Source: Flavobacteriales bacterium UBA979 (GTDB taxonomy: Bacteria; Bacteroidota; Bacteroidia; Flavobacteriales_D; Sanyastnellaceae). Taken from it: 15,209 nt of DNA. A model generated the notes under the pieces. It was given only the letters and a program-made list of their open reading frames with translations, was not told the DNA's origin and made no database searches. The stretch is from positions 1-15,209 of the forward strand of contig DBBR01000019.1 of the NCBI GenBank assembly GCA_002292325.1. Reading direction: 5' to 3'. A program made the position numbers and the translations under genes. Below, piece by piece: positions 1 through 7,667 of the stretch. How positions within the stretch are numbered: the first letter of the stretch is position 1; every line of letters starts with the position of its first letter.

Positions 1-1
1 C

Positions 2-1642
2 AATAACGGCTGGGATGGATTGTATCCTGTTTTGAACAATTATGTCGATGGCGCTCCAACTGAGCCCTACGATAGCTCTCCTTGGCAGTGGTGGAATGTT
101 GCAGTTACGCAAGCAGTCGATGCGGCGAACGGAACCAACATTGCTGCAACCCAATTGACGTTGAACCCAACCATGGGGCCTGAAGAGGCCATGGTTTGGA
201 TTGATCAGATTCAAGATTACACAGCGCCTCGTTTGGCCGCAAGCTTGGAAGTGGTTGCCCTCGGGCCTGGTTGCAACGATGAGGCGGCTTGTAACTACAA
301 CGCCCTCGCGACGTCAGACGATGGAAGTTGCATCTATGCAGAGGAAGGGTTTGACTGCGACGGAAACTCGCTTGTTGTGATGGGTTGCACCAGTGCAATC
401 GCCTGCAACTACAACGGCGCAGCAACGGATGATGACGGAAGTTGCGATTTCAATGAATCTTCTACCATTGCCACAGGCGCGGAGGTTGTATGGTTGGTAG
501 GTGTCACACTTTCAGGAACTGAAAATGAAATCTACGCTGCAGATTGCGAAGCGGCAGGAGGAGTTAATCCGAATGTTGCCTTGAACGGTGTGTTCTTAGG
601 AGACGGAACGGATGGCCCGATGAGCCTTTCTAACATCACTGACCAAACAGGCGGTTTACTTGCCGATTTACAATTGCTTGCAGGTTTGGCGGACATTTCT
701 TTCTGCGGAAACCTGATCCGCTTTGTAGATCCGATCACCGGCGGTACGGTGGTTTTGAGTGAAACAAATGGTGTTTGGCAATCAGCTGTACCAATCATTG
801 GTCCAAGTTATTTGTGGGCCGCTCCTGTGTCCGCCTTCAACATGGGCTGTGGTGATCCGATGGCCTGTGGATTCACAGATTTCTGCGACCTCAGTGTTGC
901 TTGTGATTACACGGATACAGATGAAGATTCGGTTCTTGACTGCCAAGAGGTTGTTGGATGCCAAGATGCGTCTGCAGACAACTATGACGAGAATGCGACG
1001 GATGCAGGCGACTGCAACTACAACGGCTGCATGGATGCTTCCGCTCAGAATTATGAGCCCGGAGCCAACGTAGACGATGGAAGTTGTTCTTACTTGGTTT
1101 CGTTCAGAGTGAACATGTCCAACGAGACGGTTTCCGCTGCAGGTGTCCACCTCGCTGGTGGCTTCCAAGGATGGGATCCAGGTGCAACGGCTGTTCCTTA
1201 CATCGGATACGGTGTGTATGAATTGGTGATCCAATTGCAACAAGGAACGTACGAGTACAAATTCATCAACGGTGACGAATGGGGCATGGATGAAAGTGTA
1301 GGCGATTGCGGAATCGGTGGCAACCGGGTGATCACAGTATCGAGTAACACCCTTACTTCCGGTGCGTGCTTCAATAGTTGCGACCAGTGCCCAGGATGCA
1401 CAGATCCAGCCTATGCAGAATACAATCCATTCTCTGCAACGGACGCCAGCTACTGCTTGAGTGCAATTGCGCCAGGTTGTACCTATGAAGATGCTGAGAA
1501 CTATGATGCTTCAGCAAATTCTGATGACGGGTCGTGCACATTTAATGCAGGTTCATGTCCGGGAGATTTGAATGGCGACGGTTCGGTGGGAACACCTGAT
1601 TTGTTGTCCTTCTTATCCAATTTTGGAATTTCCTGCGAATAA
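2..1642 (+). CDS. Secreted multidomain protein with Cys-rich GCxD/DDGSC modules, starch-binding-like fold and dockerin-like C-terminus (5' end missing)
   Basis: The reading frame is open from base 2, so the start and any signal peptide lie outside the window; 546 residues are visible. From the N-terminus there is an unassigned region ending near base 265, two GC-x-D...NY...DDGSC modules (269-445), an unassigned region of about 130 residues, three more modules (848-1087, the first degenerate), a beta-rich domain (about 1094-1369), two modules (1394-1537) and a terminal segment (1556-1636) with a D-x-N-x-D-G calcium-loop pattern like half of a type I dockerin. The beta-rich domain has the V-x-L-A-G-x-F-x-G-W-x-P and Y-E-Y-K-F signatures of CBM20/CBM48-like E-set domains, so it may bind a glucan (inference). 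The many paired cysteines imply an extracellular, disulphide-rich protein. No typical type IX secretion C-terminal domain is seen; the dockerin-like end may replace it. An acidic TSP3-like stretch lies near 915-945. The function is unknown: surface binding or polysaccharide capture is a guess. It is followed by a strong terminator. Confidence 0.85.
   Translation, partial: NNGWDGLYPVLNNYVDGAPTEPYDSSPWQWWNVAVTQAVDAANGTNIAATQLTLNPTMGPEEAMVWIDQIQDYTAPRLAASLEVVALGPGCNDEAACNYNALATSDDGSCIYAEEGFDCDGNSLVVMGCTSAIACNYNGAATDDDGSCDFNESSTIATGAEVVWLVGVTLSGTENEIYAADCEAAGGVNPNVALNGVFLGDGTDGPMSLSNITDQTGGLLADLQLLAGLADISFCGNLIRFVDPITGGTVVLSETNGVWQSAVPIIGPSYLWAAPVSAFNMGCGDPMACGFTDFCDLSVACDYTDTDEDSVLDCQEVVGCQDASADNYDENATDAGDCNYNGCMDASAQNYEPGANVDDGSCSYLVSFRVNMSNETVSAAGVHLAGGFQGWDPGATAVPYIGYGVYELVIQLQQGTYEYKFINGDEWGMDESVGDCGIGGNRVITVSSNTLTSGACFNSCDQCPGCTDPAYAEYNPFSATDASYCLSAIAPGCTYEDAENYDASANSDDGSCTFNAGSCPGDLNGDGSVGTPDLLSFLSNFGISCE
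269..445 (+). repeat. Cys-rich GCxD...NY...DDGSC protein modules 1-2
   Basis: Two copies of a module of about 21 residues lie at 269-331 and 383-445. Each begins G-C, has C-N-Y-N in the middle and ends D-D-G-S-C. The copies are conserved as protein more than as DNA, although the segment coding for DDGSC is also nearly identical at the base level. Such modules are common in predicted extracellular proteins of marine Bacteroidota; their ligand is not known to me. Confidence 0.8.
848..1087 (+). repeat. Cys-rich GCxD...NY...DDGSC protein modules 3-5
   Basis: A degenerate copy at 848-886 starts G-C-G-D-P-M-A-C but lacks the DDGSC end and runs into an acidic linker. It is followed by a copy at 956-1015 ending A-G-D-C and a full copy at 1025-1087 ending D-D-G-S-C. 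Copies 4 and 5 are separated by only three residues, which shows true tandem growth. Confidence 0.75.
1394..1537 (+). repeat. Cys-rich GCxD...NY...DDGSC protein modules 6-7
   Basis: Copy 6 (1394-1456) keeps G-C-T-D-P and the middle Y-N but ends A-S-Y-C. Copy 7 (1475-1537) keeps N-Y-D and a perfect D-D-G-S-C. They link the starch-binding-like domain to the dockerin-like tail. Confidence 0.75.
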
Positions 1643-1662
1643 TCGCTTGAAACGAGATGAGG

Positions 1663-1695
1663 AAAAAAGGGGAGATCACAATCTCCCCTTTTTTT
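1663..1695 (+). terminator. Rho-independent terminator
   Basis: A perfect inverted repeat has a GGGGAGAT / ATCTCCCC stem around a four-base CACA loop, flanked by six A on the left and seven T on the right. It begins 20 bases after the stop of the secreted protein gene. The A and T flanks make it potentially active in both directions. Confidence 0.92.
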
Positions 1696-1743
1696 GGCGC
1701 AATTATTGAATTAGAAATGCGCCAAGTGTGAAATTGTCTCAAT

Positions 1744-1775
1744 TTTGAGCAATCGCACCGGAGCTAATTTCTTTG
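1744..1775 (+). promoter_or_regulatory. Possible Bacteroidota promoter for the DUF1573 gene
   Basis: TTTG at 1744-1747 is followed after 20 bases by TTTCTTTG at 1768-1775. That is a -33 element plus an imperfect TAnnTTTG -7 element at about the expected spacing. It would give a leader of roughly 30 bases. TATCTTTA at 1780-1787 is a competing -7 candidate with no -33 partner. The call rests on pattern only. Confidence 0.35.
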
Positions 1776-1808
1776 TGTTTATCTTTAACCTTGAAAATTA
1801 AGTCAGCT

Positions 1809-2249
1809 ATGAAACAAATTTTGACAGCATGTGTGCTCCTCGTGGGCATGGCGACAGCGATGGCGCAAGGACCTTCCATCGCACTAGACAAGGACGTGCA
1901 CGACTATGGTACAATCACGCAGGGTGCAGATGGCGGATGCCAGTTCACTGTGACGAATGATGGAACAGAGCCGTTGATCATGTCCCGTTGCAAAGGATCA
2001 TGTGGATGCACTGTTCCAAAATGCGACAAAGATCCGATCATGCCAGGAGCCACTTCGGTCATCAATGTTCGATACGATACGAAACGCATTGGCCCAATAA
2101 ACAAAAGCGTAACCATTACATCCAATGCCAGCAATGAACCCACGAAGGTGATTCGCATCAAAGGCAAGGTGGAAGCTGCGGACGCTGGAAATACAGGTGG
2201 CGCACCTGTTAAACCAACTTCAGTAGGAGCTCCAGTAAATAAGGAGTAA
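1809..2249 (+). CDS. Exported DUF1573 domain protein
   Basis: The protein is 146 residues. I chose the ATG at 1809 because it opens a clean signal peptide: M-K, a hydrophobic core from about residue 4 to 17, then A-M-A-Q, so cleavage is likely near residue 19. An upstream TTG in frame would bury it. The mature part is one DUF1573 domain, an immunoglobulin-like beta-sandwich: H-D-Y-G-T-I near its start, then T-N-D-G-T-E-P-L, K-G-S-C-G-C-T-V-P, I-x-V-x-Y-D-T-K-R-I-G-P, T-I-T-S-N-A and a final I-K-G-K-V. The two cysteines of the C-G-C motif and two nearby ones are present. The tail of about 25 residues is Ala/Gly/Pro-rich and low in complexity. DUF1573 proteins are very frequent in Bacteroidota; their role is not settled. 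The gene stands alone between two terminators. Confidence 0.9.
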   Translation: MKQILTACVLLVGMATAMAQGPSIALDKDVHDYGTITQGADGGCQFTVTNDGTEPLIMSRCKGSCGCTVPKCDKDPIMPGATSVINVRYDTKRIGPINKSVTITSNASNEPTKVIRIKGKVEAADAGNTGGAPVKPTSVGAPVNKE

Positions 2250-2282
2250 AGCCACAGACATTTTAGGACAGATGTCCTTTTG

Positions 2283-2321
2283 AGAAGTCGTTTCCCTTCG
2301 TGGCGGAACGACTTCTTTTTT
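2283..2321 (+). terminator. Rho-independent terminator after the DUF1573 gene
   Basis: A ten-base perfect stem, AGAAGTCGTT (2283-2292) with AACGACTTCT (2307-2316), is followed by a run of T to 2321. It lies 33 bases past the DUF1573 stop and 37 bases before the valS start, so it separates the two genes. Confidence 0.88.
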
Positions 2322-2357
2322 GTCCGATTTTTGCCACGACTAAACGGAATGCAATAG

Positions 2358-4988
2358 ATGGAGTTACCTACGACATACGATCCAGGCGCGAGTGAAGAGA
2401 AGTGGTACGCGTACTGGTTGGAGCACAAGTTTTTCGAATCCAAACCCGACGAAAGGGAGCCTTATACGGTTGTCATTCCACCGCCCAACGTGACCGGTGT
2501 GTTGCACATGGGGCACATGTTAAACAATACGATCCAAGATGTTTTGGTTCGACGGGCACGGATGATGGGAAAGAATGCTTGTTGGGTCCCCGGAACGGAC
2601 CATGCATCCATTGCGACTGAAGCAAAGGTCGTGCGGCGCTTGCGCGAAAAGGGCATCAAAAAGTCAGATCTTTCCCGTGATGCATTTTTGGAGCATGCCT
2701 GGGAATGGACGCATGAGCATGGGGGCATAATTTTGGAGCAGCTCAAGAAACTCGGGGCGAGCTGTGATTGGTCACGAACGCGTTTTACCCTCGATGATGG
2801 GTATTCCGATGGAGTCATCGATACCTTCATCGATTTGCATGAAAAAGGCTTGATTTATCGAGGAAAGCGCATGGTACATTGGGATCCTGTCGCGCAAACT
2901 GCTTTGAGCGATGAAGAGGTGATCCATACGGAAGAGAATGGCAAGCTGTATTATGTGCGGTACGAAGTTGTGGATGCTCCTGGAGAGTTTTTGACCGTTG
3001 CGACTACCCGTCCGGAAACGATTATGGGCGACACGGCAATTTGCATTCATCCTGAGGATGAACGATTCACTCATTTGCATGGCAAGCGAGCTCGTGTTCC
3101 TTTGAGCGACCGGGAGGTACCCATTATTCTGGATGATTACGTGGACCGAGAATTTGGGACCGGATGCCTGAAGGTAACGCCTGCTCATGACGTGAATGAC
3201 TACGACTTGGGCCAAAAGCACGGACTGGAGTCCATTGATATATTCGACGCAGACGCCAAGCTCAACGCGCACGGTGGACAATTCGCAGGACAGGATCGAT
3301 TCGAAGCACGAAAGTCGGTCGAAGGTGCACTGAATGAATCCGGACACTTAGTCAAGACAGAAGATTACACGAACAATGTTGGTCGTTCAGAGCGCACAAA
3401 TGCGGTGATTGAGCCGCGTTTGTCCCTGCAGTGGTTTCTGTCCATGAAGGAATTGTCCAAGCCTGCATTGGATCATGTAATGGATGGTACCATTCAATTT
3501 CATCCGCCCAAGTTCAAAAATAGCTACCGCCATTGGATGGAAAATGTGAAGGATTGGTGTGTCAGCCGCCAATTGTGGTGGGGGCATCGCATTCCTGCTT
3601 GGTTCTATGGTGAGGGACCGGAGGATTTTGTCGTCGCCAAAACAGCGGAAGAAGCCTTGTCAAAGGCCCGTGAAAAGTCTGGAAACCCGGCGTTGATTGC
3701 TTCGGCCTTGCATCAGGATGAGGATGTAATGGATACGTGGTTCAGCAGTTGGTTGTGGCCCATTCAGGTGTTTGATGGACTGAATACAGAAGAGGAGGTC
3801 AGTTACTATTATCCTACAGCAGATTTGGTGACGGCACCGGAAATCATGTTCTTCTGGGTCGCTCGCATGATCATTGCCGGTTATGAATACCGGGGACAAG
3901 AGCCCTTCAAAAATGTCTACTACACGGGCATTGTGAGGGATAAGCAGGGCCGGAAAATGTCCAAGAGTTTGGGAAATAGTCCCGATCCGATTGAATTGAT
4001 GAATCAATTCGGTGCAGACGGTGTTCGGGTGGGGATGCTCTTAACGTCTCCTGCTGGAAATGATCTGCCCTTCGATGAAAAGTTGTGTGAACAAGGCCGA
4101 AACTTTGCGAATAAAATTTGGAATGCATTTCGGTTGACGCAAAGCTGGGAGGTCGATGCCAAAGGAGCTGTTCCGGAGTCTTCCGCTGTCGCGGTGAAGT
4201 GGATGAACGCGCGTGTACAGCAGGTGTTGGAGGAGCTCGAAGGACAATTCGCTGAATTTCGATTGAGCGAAGCGCTGATGAATATGTACCGATTGGTCTG
4301 GGATGATTTTTGCAGCTGGTACCTTGAGCTGATTAAGCCCGCCTATGGTGCACCCATAGACGGACAGACCCTGGCCGATACTCAAATGATTTTTGGCGAT
4401 TTATTGAAAATGCTGCATCCGTTTATGCCGTTTCAAACGGAGGAGATTTGGCATTGGATAGAGAAGCGTACTGGTCCGGAAGAGGCTCTATGTATTGCGC
4501 CTTGGCCCAAAAGGTTGGAATACGATCGGGGGATTTTGACCCAGTCGGATGCTTTTCAGCAAATCGTTTCCGAAATCCGGAATATTCGAAAGGAAAATCA
4601 AATTCCGATGCGCGATACACTGGAGATGAGTGTGAATTTGGGAGCAGAATTTCCAGAACTCTTCGAGGCGGCCATTGTGAAGCTGGGGAATGTGACGGAA
4701 TTGAAGCGCACTGATGAAAAAGTGCCCAATGCATTTGGCTTTATTGTGGGAACCTCATCCTTTTATATCCCTTTTGGAGATGCTGTGGATGTTGACGCGG
4801 AAAAAGCGAAAATTCAGAAAGAAATGGATCATCTGAATGGTTTCTTGAAAGGTGTGCGAGGCAAATTGGGCAATGCGCGCTTTGTTGAGAATGCACCCGC
4901 AAACGTCGTTGAACTCGAGCAGAAAAAGGAGTCGGACGCCTTGACCAAATTGGAGGTGTTGCGAGGGAAGCTTGAGCAATTGGGTTGA
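2358..4988 (+). CDS. valS: Valine--tRNA ligase
   Basis: This cytoplasmic class I aminoacyl-tRNA synthetase joins valine to tRNA-Val and edits mischarged threonine. The protein has 876 residues, the normal length. The HIGH signature appears as H-M-G-H (residues 50-53) in [13 protein letters not shown]. The KMSKS signature is at 533-537 within [10 protein letters not shown]. The editing (CP1) domain is marked by [10 protein letters not shown] near 216-225 and [12 protein letters not shown] near 267-278. The [16 protein letters not shown] block near 400-415 is intact. The anticodon-binding domain follows from about 610. The C-terminal 70 residues are charged and heptad-like, matching the coiled-coil arm that holds tRNA. 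A two-codon ORF (ATG CAA TAG, 2349-2357) ends directly against the ATG. The next gene starts 39 bases downstream with no terminator, so read-through into the following block is likely. Confidence 0.98.
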   Translation: MELPTTYDPGASEEKWYAYWLEHKFFESKPDEREPYTVVIPPPNVTGVLHMGHMLNNTIQDVLVRRARMMGKNACWVPGTDHASIATEAKVVRRLREKGIKKSDLSRDAFLEHAWEWTHEHGGIILEQLKKLGASCDWSRTRFTLDDGYSDGVIDTFIDLHEKGLIYRGKRMVHWDPVAQTALSDEEVIHTEENGKLYYVRYEVVDAPGEFLTVATTRPETIMGDTAICIHPEDERFTHLHGKRARVPLSDREVPIILDDYVDREFGTGCLKVTPAHDVNDYDLGQKHGLESIDIFDADAKLNAHGGQFAGQDRFEARKSVEGALNESGHLVKTEDYTNNVGRSERTNAVIEPRLSLQWFLSMKELSKPALDHVMDGTIQFHPPKFKNSYRHWMENVKDWCVSRQLWWGHRIPAWFYGEGPEDFVVAKTAEEALSKAREKSGNPALIASALHQDEDVMDTWFSSWLWPIQVFDGLNTEEEVSYYYPTADLVTAPEIMFFWVARMIIAGYEYRGQEPFKNVYYTGIVRDKQGRKMSKSLGNSPDPIELMNQFGADGVRVGMLLTSPAGNDLPFDEKLCEQGRNFANKIWNAFRLTQSWEVDAKGAVPESSAVAVKWMNARVQQVLEELEGQFAEFRLSEALMNMYRLVWDDFCSWYLELIKPAYGAPIDGQTLADTQMIFGDLLKMLHPFMPFQTEEIWHWIEKRTGPEEALCIAPWPKRLEYDRGILTQSDAFQQIVSEIRNIRKENQIPMRDTLEMSVNLGAEFPELFEAAIVKLGNVTELKRTDEKVPNAFGFIVGTSSFYIPFGDAVDVDAEKAKIQKEMDHLNGFLKGVRGKLGNARFVENAPANVVELEQKKESDALTKLEVLRGKLEQLG

Positions 4989-5027
4989 TGTCTTCGAACA
5001 CGTGGGCGTCCTGTTTGTTGTACCTGC

Positions 5028-5204
5028 ATGTTAGGAATATTCAAGAAAGACCCCGTAAAGAAATTGCAAAAGCGGCATGCAGCATTGTTAGCAGATGCCC
5101 ACCGTATGAGTGCAATTGATCGAACAAAATCGGATGCATTGATGGCTGAGGCCGCCAAGGTAGAAGACGAGATATCCACCTTGCTCAACGGTTCAAATGC
5201 CTGA
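5028..5204 (+). CDS. Small DUF6435 (Lacal_2735-type) protein
   Basis: This short gene encodes 58 residues and starts at ATG 5028. The N-terminus M-L-G-I-F-K-K-D-P-V-K-K-L-Q-K matches the M-x-G-x-F-K-K start of the small proteins called Lacal_2735 family or DUF6435 in Flavobacteriia. The rest is a single charged helix with heptad spacing, ending near D-E-I-S-T-L-L, so a coiled coil is likely. It contains no cysteine and no membrane segment, and no function is known to me. Its last eight bases overlap the start of the SDR gene, so the two are probably translationally coupled, which makes this the first gene of the photolyase block. The family assignment is from memory of the N-terminal pattern and should be treated as likely, not certain. 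Confidence 0.75.
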   Translation: MLGIFKKDPVKKLQKRHAALLADAHRMSAIDRTKSDALMAEAAKVEDEISTLLNGSNA

Positions 5205-5901
5205 TTTAAAGACATTCGCTGTTATAGGCGATTCCCGAGGAATCGGAGAAGCCATTCGACTCCAGCTGCTCAGCCTGGGGCATCGCGTAATCGGTGTGTC
5301 CCGAACGGGTGTTACGACGGGGCATCCGAACTACCAAAGTTTGATTTTTGATGCCGTTGCTCACCCTTGTGATCTGTCAGGTTTTGCAGACTCCCTTGAC
5401 GGACTCGTGTATTGCCCGGGAACCATCAGGCTTAAGCCTCTAAAGGGATTGAAGCGAGAACATTTTCTTGAAGAATTTGAAGTCAACGCTCTCGGGGCGG
5501 TGCAAACGCTTCAGTCGAATGCCAAGTTGTTGCAAAATGCAGGCGCTGCATCGGTTGTTTTATTCAGCACAATAGCCGTTCAAACAGGTATGCCGTATCA
5601 TGCGAGCATTGCGATGGCCAAGGGTGCTGTCGAAGGTTTGACGCGTTCCTTGGCAGCTGAATGGGCGCCAAAAGTGCGTGTGAATGCCATTGCTCCGTCG
5701 CTGACGGATACTTCACTGGCTGAACCCATGTTATCCAATGAAGCTAAACGGGAGGCTGCAGCTGCACGGCACCCGCTGCAGACAGTGGGGAGTGCTTCGG
5801 GACTTGCCTCTTTGGCGACCTGGTTGCTGGGTAGCGAAGCGGCTTTTGTAACGGGCCAGATATATGCTGCGGACGGTGGCATAGGAGCCATTCGAAAATG
5901 A
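5197..5901 (+). CDS. Short-chain dehydrogenase/reductase family protein lacking the catalytic tyrosine
   Basis: The protein has 234 residues, a normal length for a single-domain classical SDR. The Rossmann dinucleotide motif is G-D-S-R-G-I-G at residues 11-17. The V-S-R following beta-2 (34-36) suggests NADP preference. N97 of the N-A-L-G motif and S124 of F-S-T-I are in place. The expected Y-x-x-x-K active site reads I138-A-M-A-K142: the lysine is kept, but isoleucine takes the tyrosine position. Y134 lies four residues too early. The C-terminal half has the usual R-V-N-x-I-A-P-S and the final D-G-G-I-G. It may therefore be a binding protein, an isomerase-like enzyme or an SDR with a shifted active site; oxidoreductase activity should not be assumed. 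It overlaps the previous gene by 8 bases and the next by 4 (ATGA), placing it firmly in the operon. Confidence 0.88.
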   Translation: MPDLKTFAVIGDSRGIGEAIRLQLLSLGHRVIGVSRTGVTTGHPNYQSLIFDAVAHPCDLSGFADSLDGLVYCPGTIRLKPLKGLKREHFLEEFEVNALGAVQTLQSNAKLLQNAGAASVVLFSTIAVQTGMPYHASIAMAKGAVEGLTRSLAAEWAPKVRVNAIAPSLTDTSLAEPMLSNEAKREAAAARHPLQTVGSASGLASLATWLLGSEAAFVTGQIYAADGGIGAIRK

Positions 5902-6587
5902 GCAATTTCAAGACGCTCAACGACCTGGATTTGGACTTGATGCCACGTCGCAAGCGAGGGAGGTTGGTCAATAGCTTGAGTGGATTTAAAAGCGCGAATC
6001 TCGTCGGGACCACGAGCGTTGATGGAGTTCACAATTTGAGCATCATCAGTTCAGTGGTGCACCTGGGGTCTGACCCCGCTCTACTGGGAATGGTTTTCCG
6101 CCCACCCGTTGAGCCGAAGTTGGGCAGCCACAGCTATTGGAATATGCGAGAAACTGGATGCCTTACGCTGAACCATGTCCCGGCGTCGCTGACCATGAAA
6201 GCTCATCAGGCGAGTGCCCGCTTTCCTCAGGAAACCGATGAATTTGAGGCCTTGGGGCTCACACCGATCTTCAGATGTGGATTTGATGCACCCGCGGTGG
6301 AGGAAAGCCCCGTGCGAATCGGATTGGAGCGGGTCGATGAATGGGAAATACCTCAAAACCGATGCCGGTTTGTCGTTGCTCAGATTAGGTGGGTGGAGTT
6401 TCCTGAAGAAGCAATGTGTGCGGATGGATACCTGGATCTCGAAGGACTTGACGTGGTGGCCCTGAGTTCGTTGGACGGCTACCACCGCACCCAAAAGGTA
6501 CACCGATTGGCCTATGCCAAGACCGAGGCTGCTTCTCCAGAAGCCATGATCGATTTCATGCAGGGATGGTCTGATGAGGAAATCTAG
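5898..6587 (+). CDS. Flavin reductase-like, FMN-binding split-barrel protein
   Basis: The protein has 229 residues. The core (about residues 25-120) reads like the flavin reductase-like FMN-binding split barrel: S-A-N-L-V-G-T-T, then N-L-S-I-I-S-S-V-V-H-L-G-S-D-P-A-L-L-G-M-V-F-R-P, and later T-G-x-L-T-L-N-H-V. Next comes S-P-V-R-I-G-L-E, where the family often has S-P-I-x-F-x-C. Members bind FMN and reduce it with NAD(P)H or act as small flavoproteins; the true substrate here is unknown. No signal peptide is visible, so it is cytoplasmic. The start overlaps the SDR stop in ATGA. Its place beside two flavin-dependent photolyases makes a flavin-supply or flavin-redox role attractive, but that is inference. 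Confidence 0.82.
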   Translation: MSNFKTLNDLDLDLMPRRKRGRLVNSLSGFKSANLVGTTSVDGVHNLSIISSVVHLGSDPALLGMVFRPPVEPKLGSHSYWNMRETGCLTLNHVPASLTMKAHQASARFPQETDEFEALGLTPIFRCGFDAPAVEESPVRIGLERVDEWEIPQNRCRFVVAQIRWVEFPEEAMCADGYLDLEGLDVVALSSLDGYHRTQKVHRLAYAKTEAASPEAMIDFMQGWSDEEI

Positions 6588-6609
6588 TTGAATTCATCGA
6601 AATTAGCGC

Positions 6610-7497
6610 ATGCTAGAAATGGAACGAACGGCTGATTTGAAAGAACGTACGCTGCTTCATCACGAAGTCATCGCTGACAATCCCGATGCTCCGTGGCTGG
6701 TATTTGTGCACGGTGCAGGCGGTAGCATCCGCACATGGAAGTTTCAAGTTGAGGCATTTTCACCGCATTACCGGCTCCTGCTGATCGACTTGCGGGATCA
6801 CGGGTATAGCAAGGACATCATGCCGGAATTCCCCGCTTACGATTTTGACATTGTTGCGAAGGATATTCTGGGGGTCATCGATTACCTGAATATCCAGAAA
6901 GCGCATTTCATGAGCCTCAGCATCGGAAGTGTGATTTTGCAAAAAATCGATATTGAACGGCCTGACTTGGTCGATCGGATGGTCATGGCTGGTGCTATTT
7001 TTGACGGGAGCAGGCTCATGCATTGGTTTGTGCATTCGGGCAAAATGCTGTCTCGATTGCTTCCATATCAAGCTTTTTATGGATTGTTTAGCTTCATCGT
7101 ACTTCCTCGTCGCAATCACCGTCTGAGCCGGTATATTTTTCGTCGCCAAAGTCGACGCTTGTCCACCCGCGAGTATCTGAAGTGGATAGAGCTTTACAAG
7201 CCATTTTTCCATTTGATCAAGGACTATGTCAACCGGCCAGTGAAGAAGAAGGGTTTGGTGGTAATGGGCAGTCAAGACCACATCTTTTTTCGCGCAGCGA
7301 AACGGTTTACAGAAATTCAGAAGAATATGCGGTTAGCCGTCATTGAAAATTGCGGTCACGTATGCAGCATCGAGGCGCCCGAGTTGTTCAATGAGTTGGT
7401 ATTGAAATTCTTGAATGGCGAAGAAGTTCCCCATGCGGTTTCAGCGACGCCTGTGCCAATGAGCTGGTCAGAACTGAAGGCGTTGCAAAAAAAATGA
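6610..7497 (+). CDS. Alpha/beta hydrolase
   Basis: The protein has 295 residues in a single alpha/beta-hydrolase fold. The oxyanion motif is H-G-A-G-G at 34-38. The nucleophile elbow is S-L-S-I-G-S, with S104 as the likely nucleophile; the usual first glycine of G-x-S-x-G is serine. The likely acid is D223 in G-S-Q-D-H, and the likely histidine is H250 in C-G-H-V. A basic cap region rich in Arg and aromatic residues spans about 135-210, so the lid could bind an anionic or hydrophobic substrate. There is no signal peptide. A start at residue 4 (ATG 6619) is also possible. It lies 22 bases after the flavin reductase gene and 35 bases before DUF2256 on the same strand. The substrate cannot be told from sequence; similar hydrolases range from esterases to C-C bond hydrolases. 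Confidence 0.88.
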   Translation: MLEMERTADLKERTLLHHEVIADNPDAPWLVFVHGAGGSIRTWKFQVEAFSPHYRLLLIDLRDHGYSKDIMPEFPAYDFDIVAKDILGVIDYLNIQKAHFMSLSIGSVILQKIDIERPDLVDRMVMAGAIFDGSRLMHWFVHSGKMLSRLLPYQAFYGLFSFIVLPRRNHRLSRYIFRRQSRRLSTREYLKWIELYKPFFHLIKDYVNRPVKKKGLVVMGSQDHIFFRAAKRFTEIQKNMRLAVIENCGHVCSIEAPELFNELVLKFLNGEEVPHAVSATPVPMSWSELKALQKK

Positions 7498-7532
7498 GCT
7501 AAACCTTTCAGCCGTCCAAAGGTTATACCGGT

Positions 7533-7667
7533 ATGCGCCGGGTTCAATTTCCACCTGATAAAACATGCGTGGCTTGCCAGCGTCCATTCTCATGGCGAAA
7601 GAAATGGAAAGGATGTTGGGATGAAGTCCGCTATTGCTCAGAACGATGCCGAAGAAATAAGCCATGA
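7533..7667 (+). CDS. DUF2256 zinc-finger-like mini-protein
   Basis: This 44-residue gene was found by reading the gap between the hydrolase and photolyase genes. It has the full DUF2256 layout: K-T-C-x-x-C near the N-terminus (C12, C15), then R-P-F-x-W-R-K-K-W, then W-D-E-V-R-Y-C-S-x-R-C-R (C35, C39). C12/C15 plus C35/C39 probably hold one zinc ion; C28 is extra. The protein is strongly basic. ATG 7533 is the only start, as TAA lies in frame at 7500. The stop overlaps the photolyase start in ATGA, so the two are translationally coupled. DUF2256 proteins are, to my knowledge, repeatedly found beside cryptochrome/photolyase genes, and sometimes fused to them, but have no assigned function. A nucleic-acid-binding or photolyase-partner role is inference. 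Confidence 0.93.
   Translation: MRRVQFPPDKTCVACQRPFSWRKKWKGCWDEVRYCSERCRRNKP

Noticed and set aside
782..1243. Minus-strand open frame of 153 codons
   Set aside because: It is the antisense of the Cys-rich module protein; the repeat structure makes sense only on the plus strand.
269..1537. Cys-module repeats as a CRISPR or DNA-level tandem array
   Set aside because: The spacing is irregular and similarity is at the protein level within one open frame, so these are protein domain repeats.
1780..1787. TATCTTTA as the -7 box of the DUF1573 gene
   Set aside because: It has one mismatch at the last, well-kept G and no -33 TTTG at the right spacing. It is kept only as an alternative to the 1768-1775 box.
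2772..3347. Minus-strand open frame of 191 codons
   Set aside because: It lies wholly inside valS, whose catalytic and editing motifs are intact on the plus strand.
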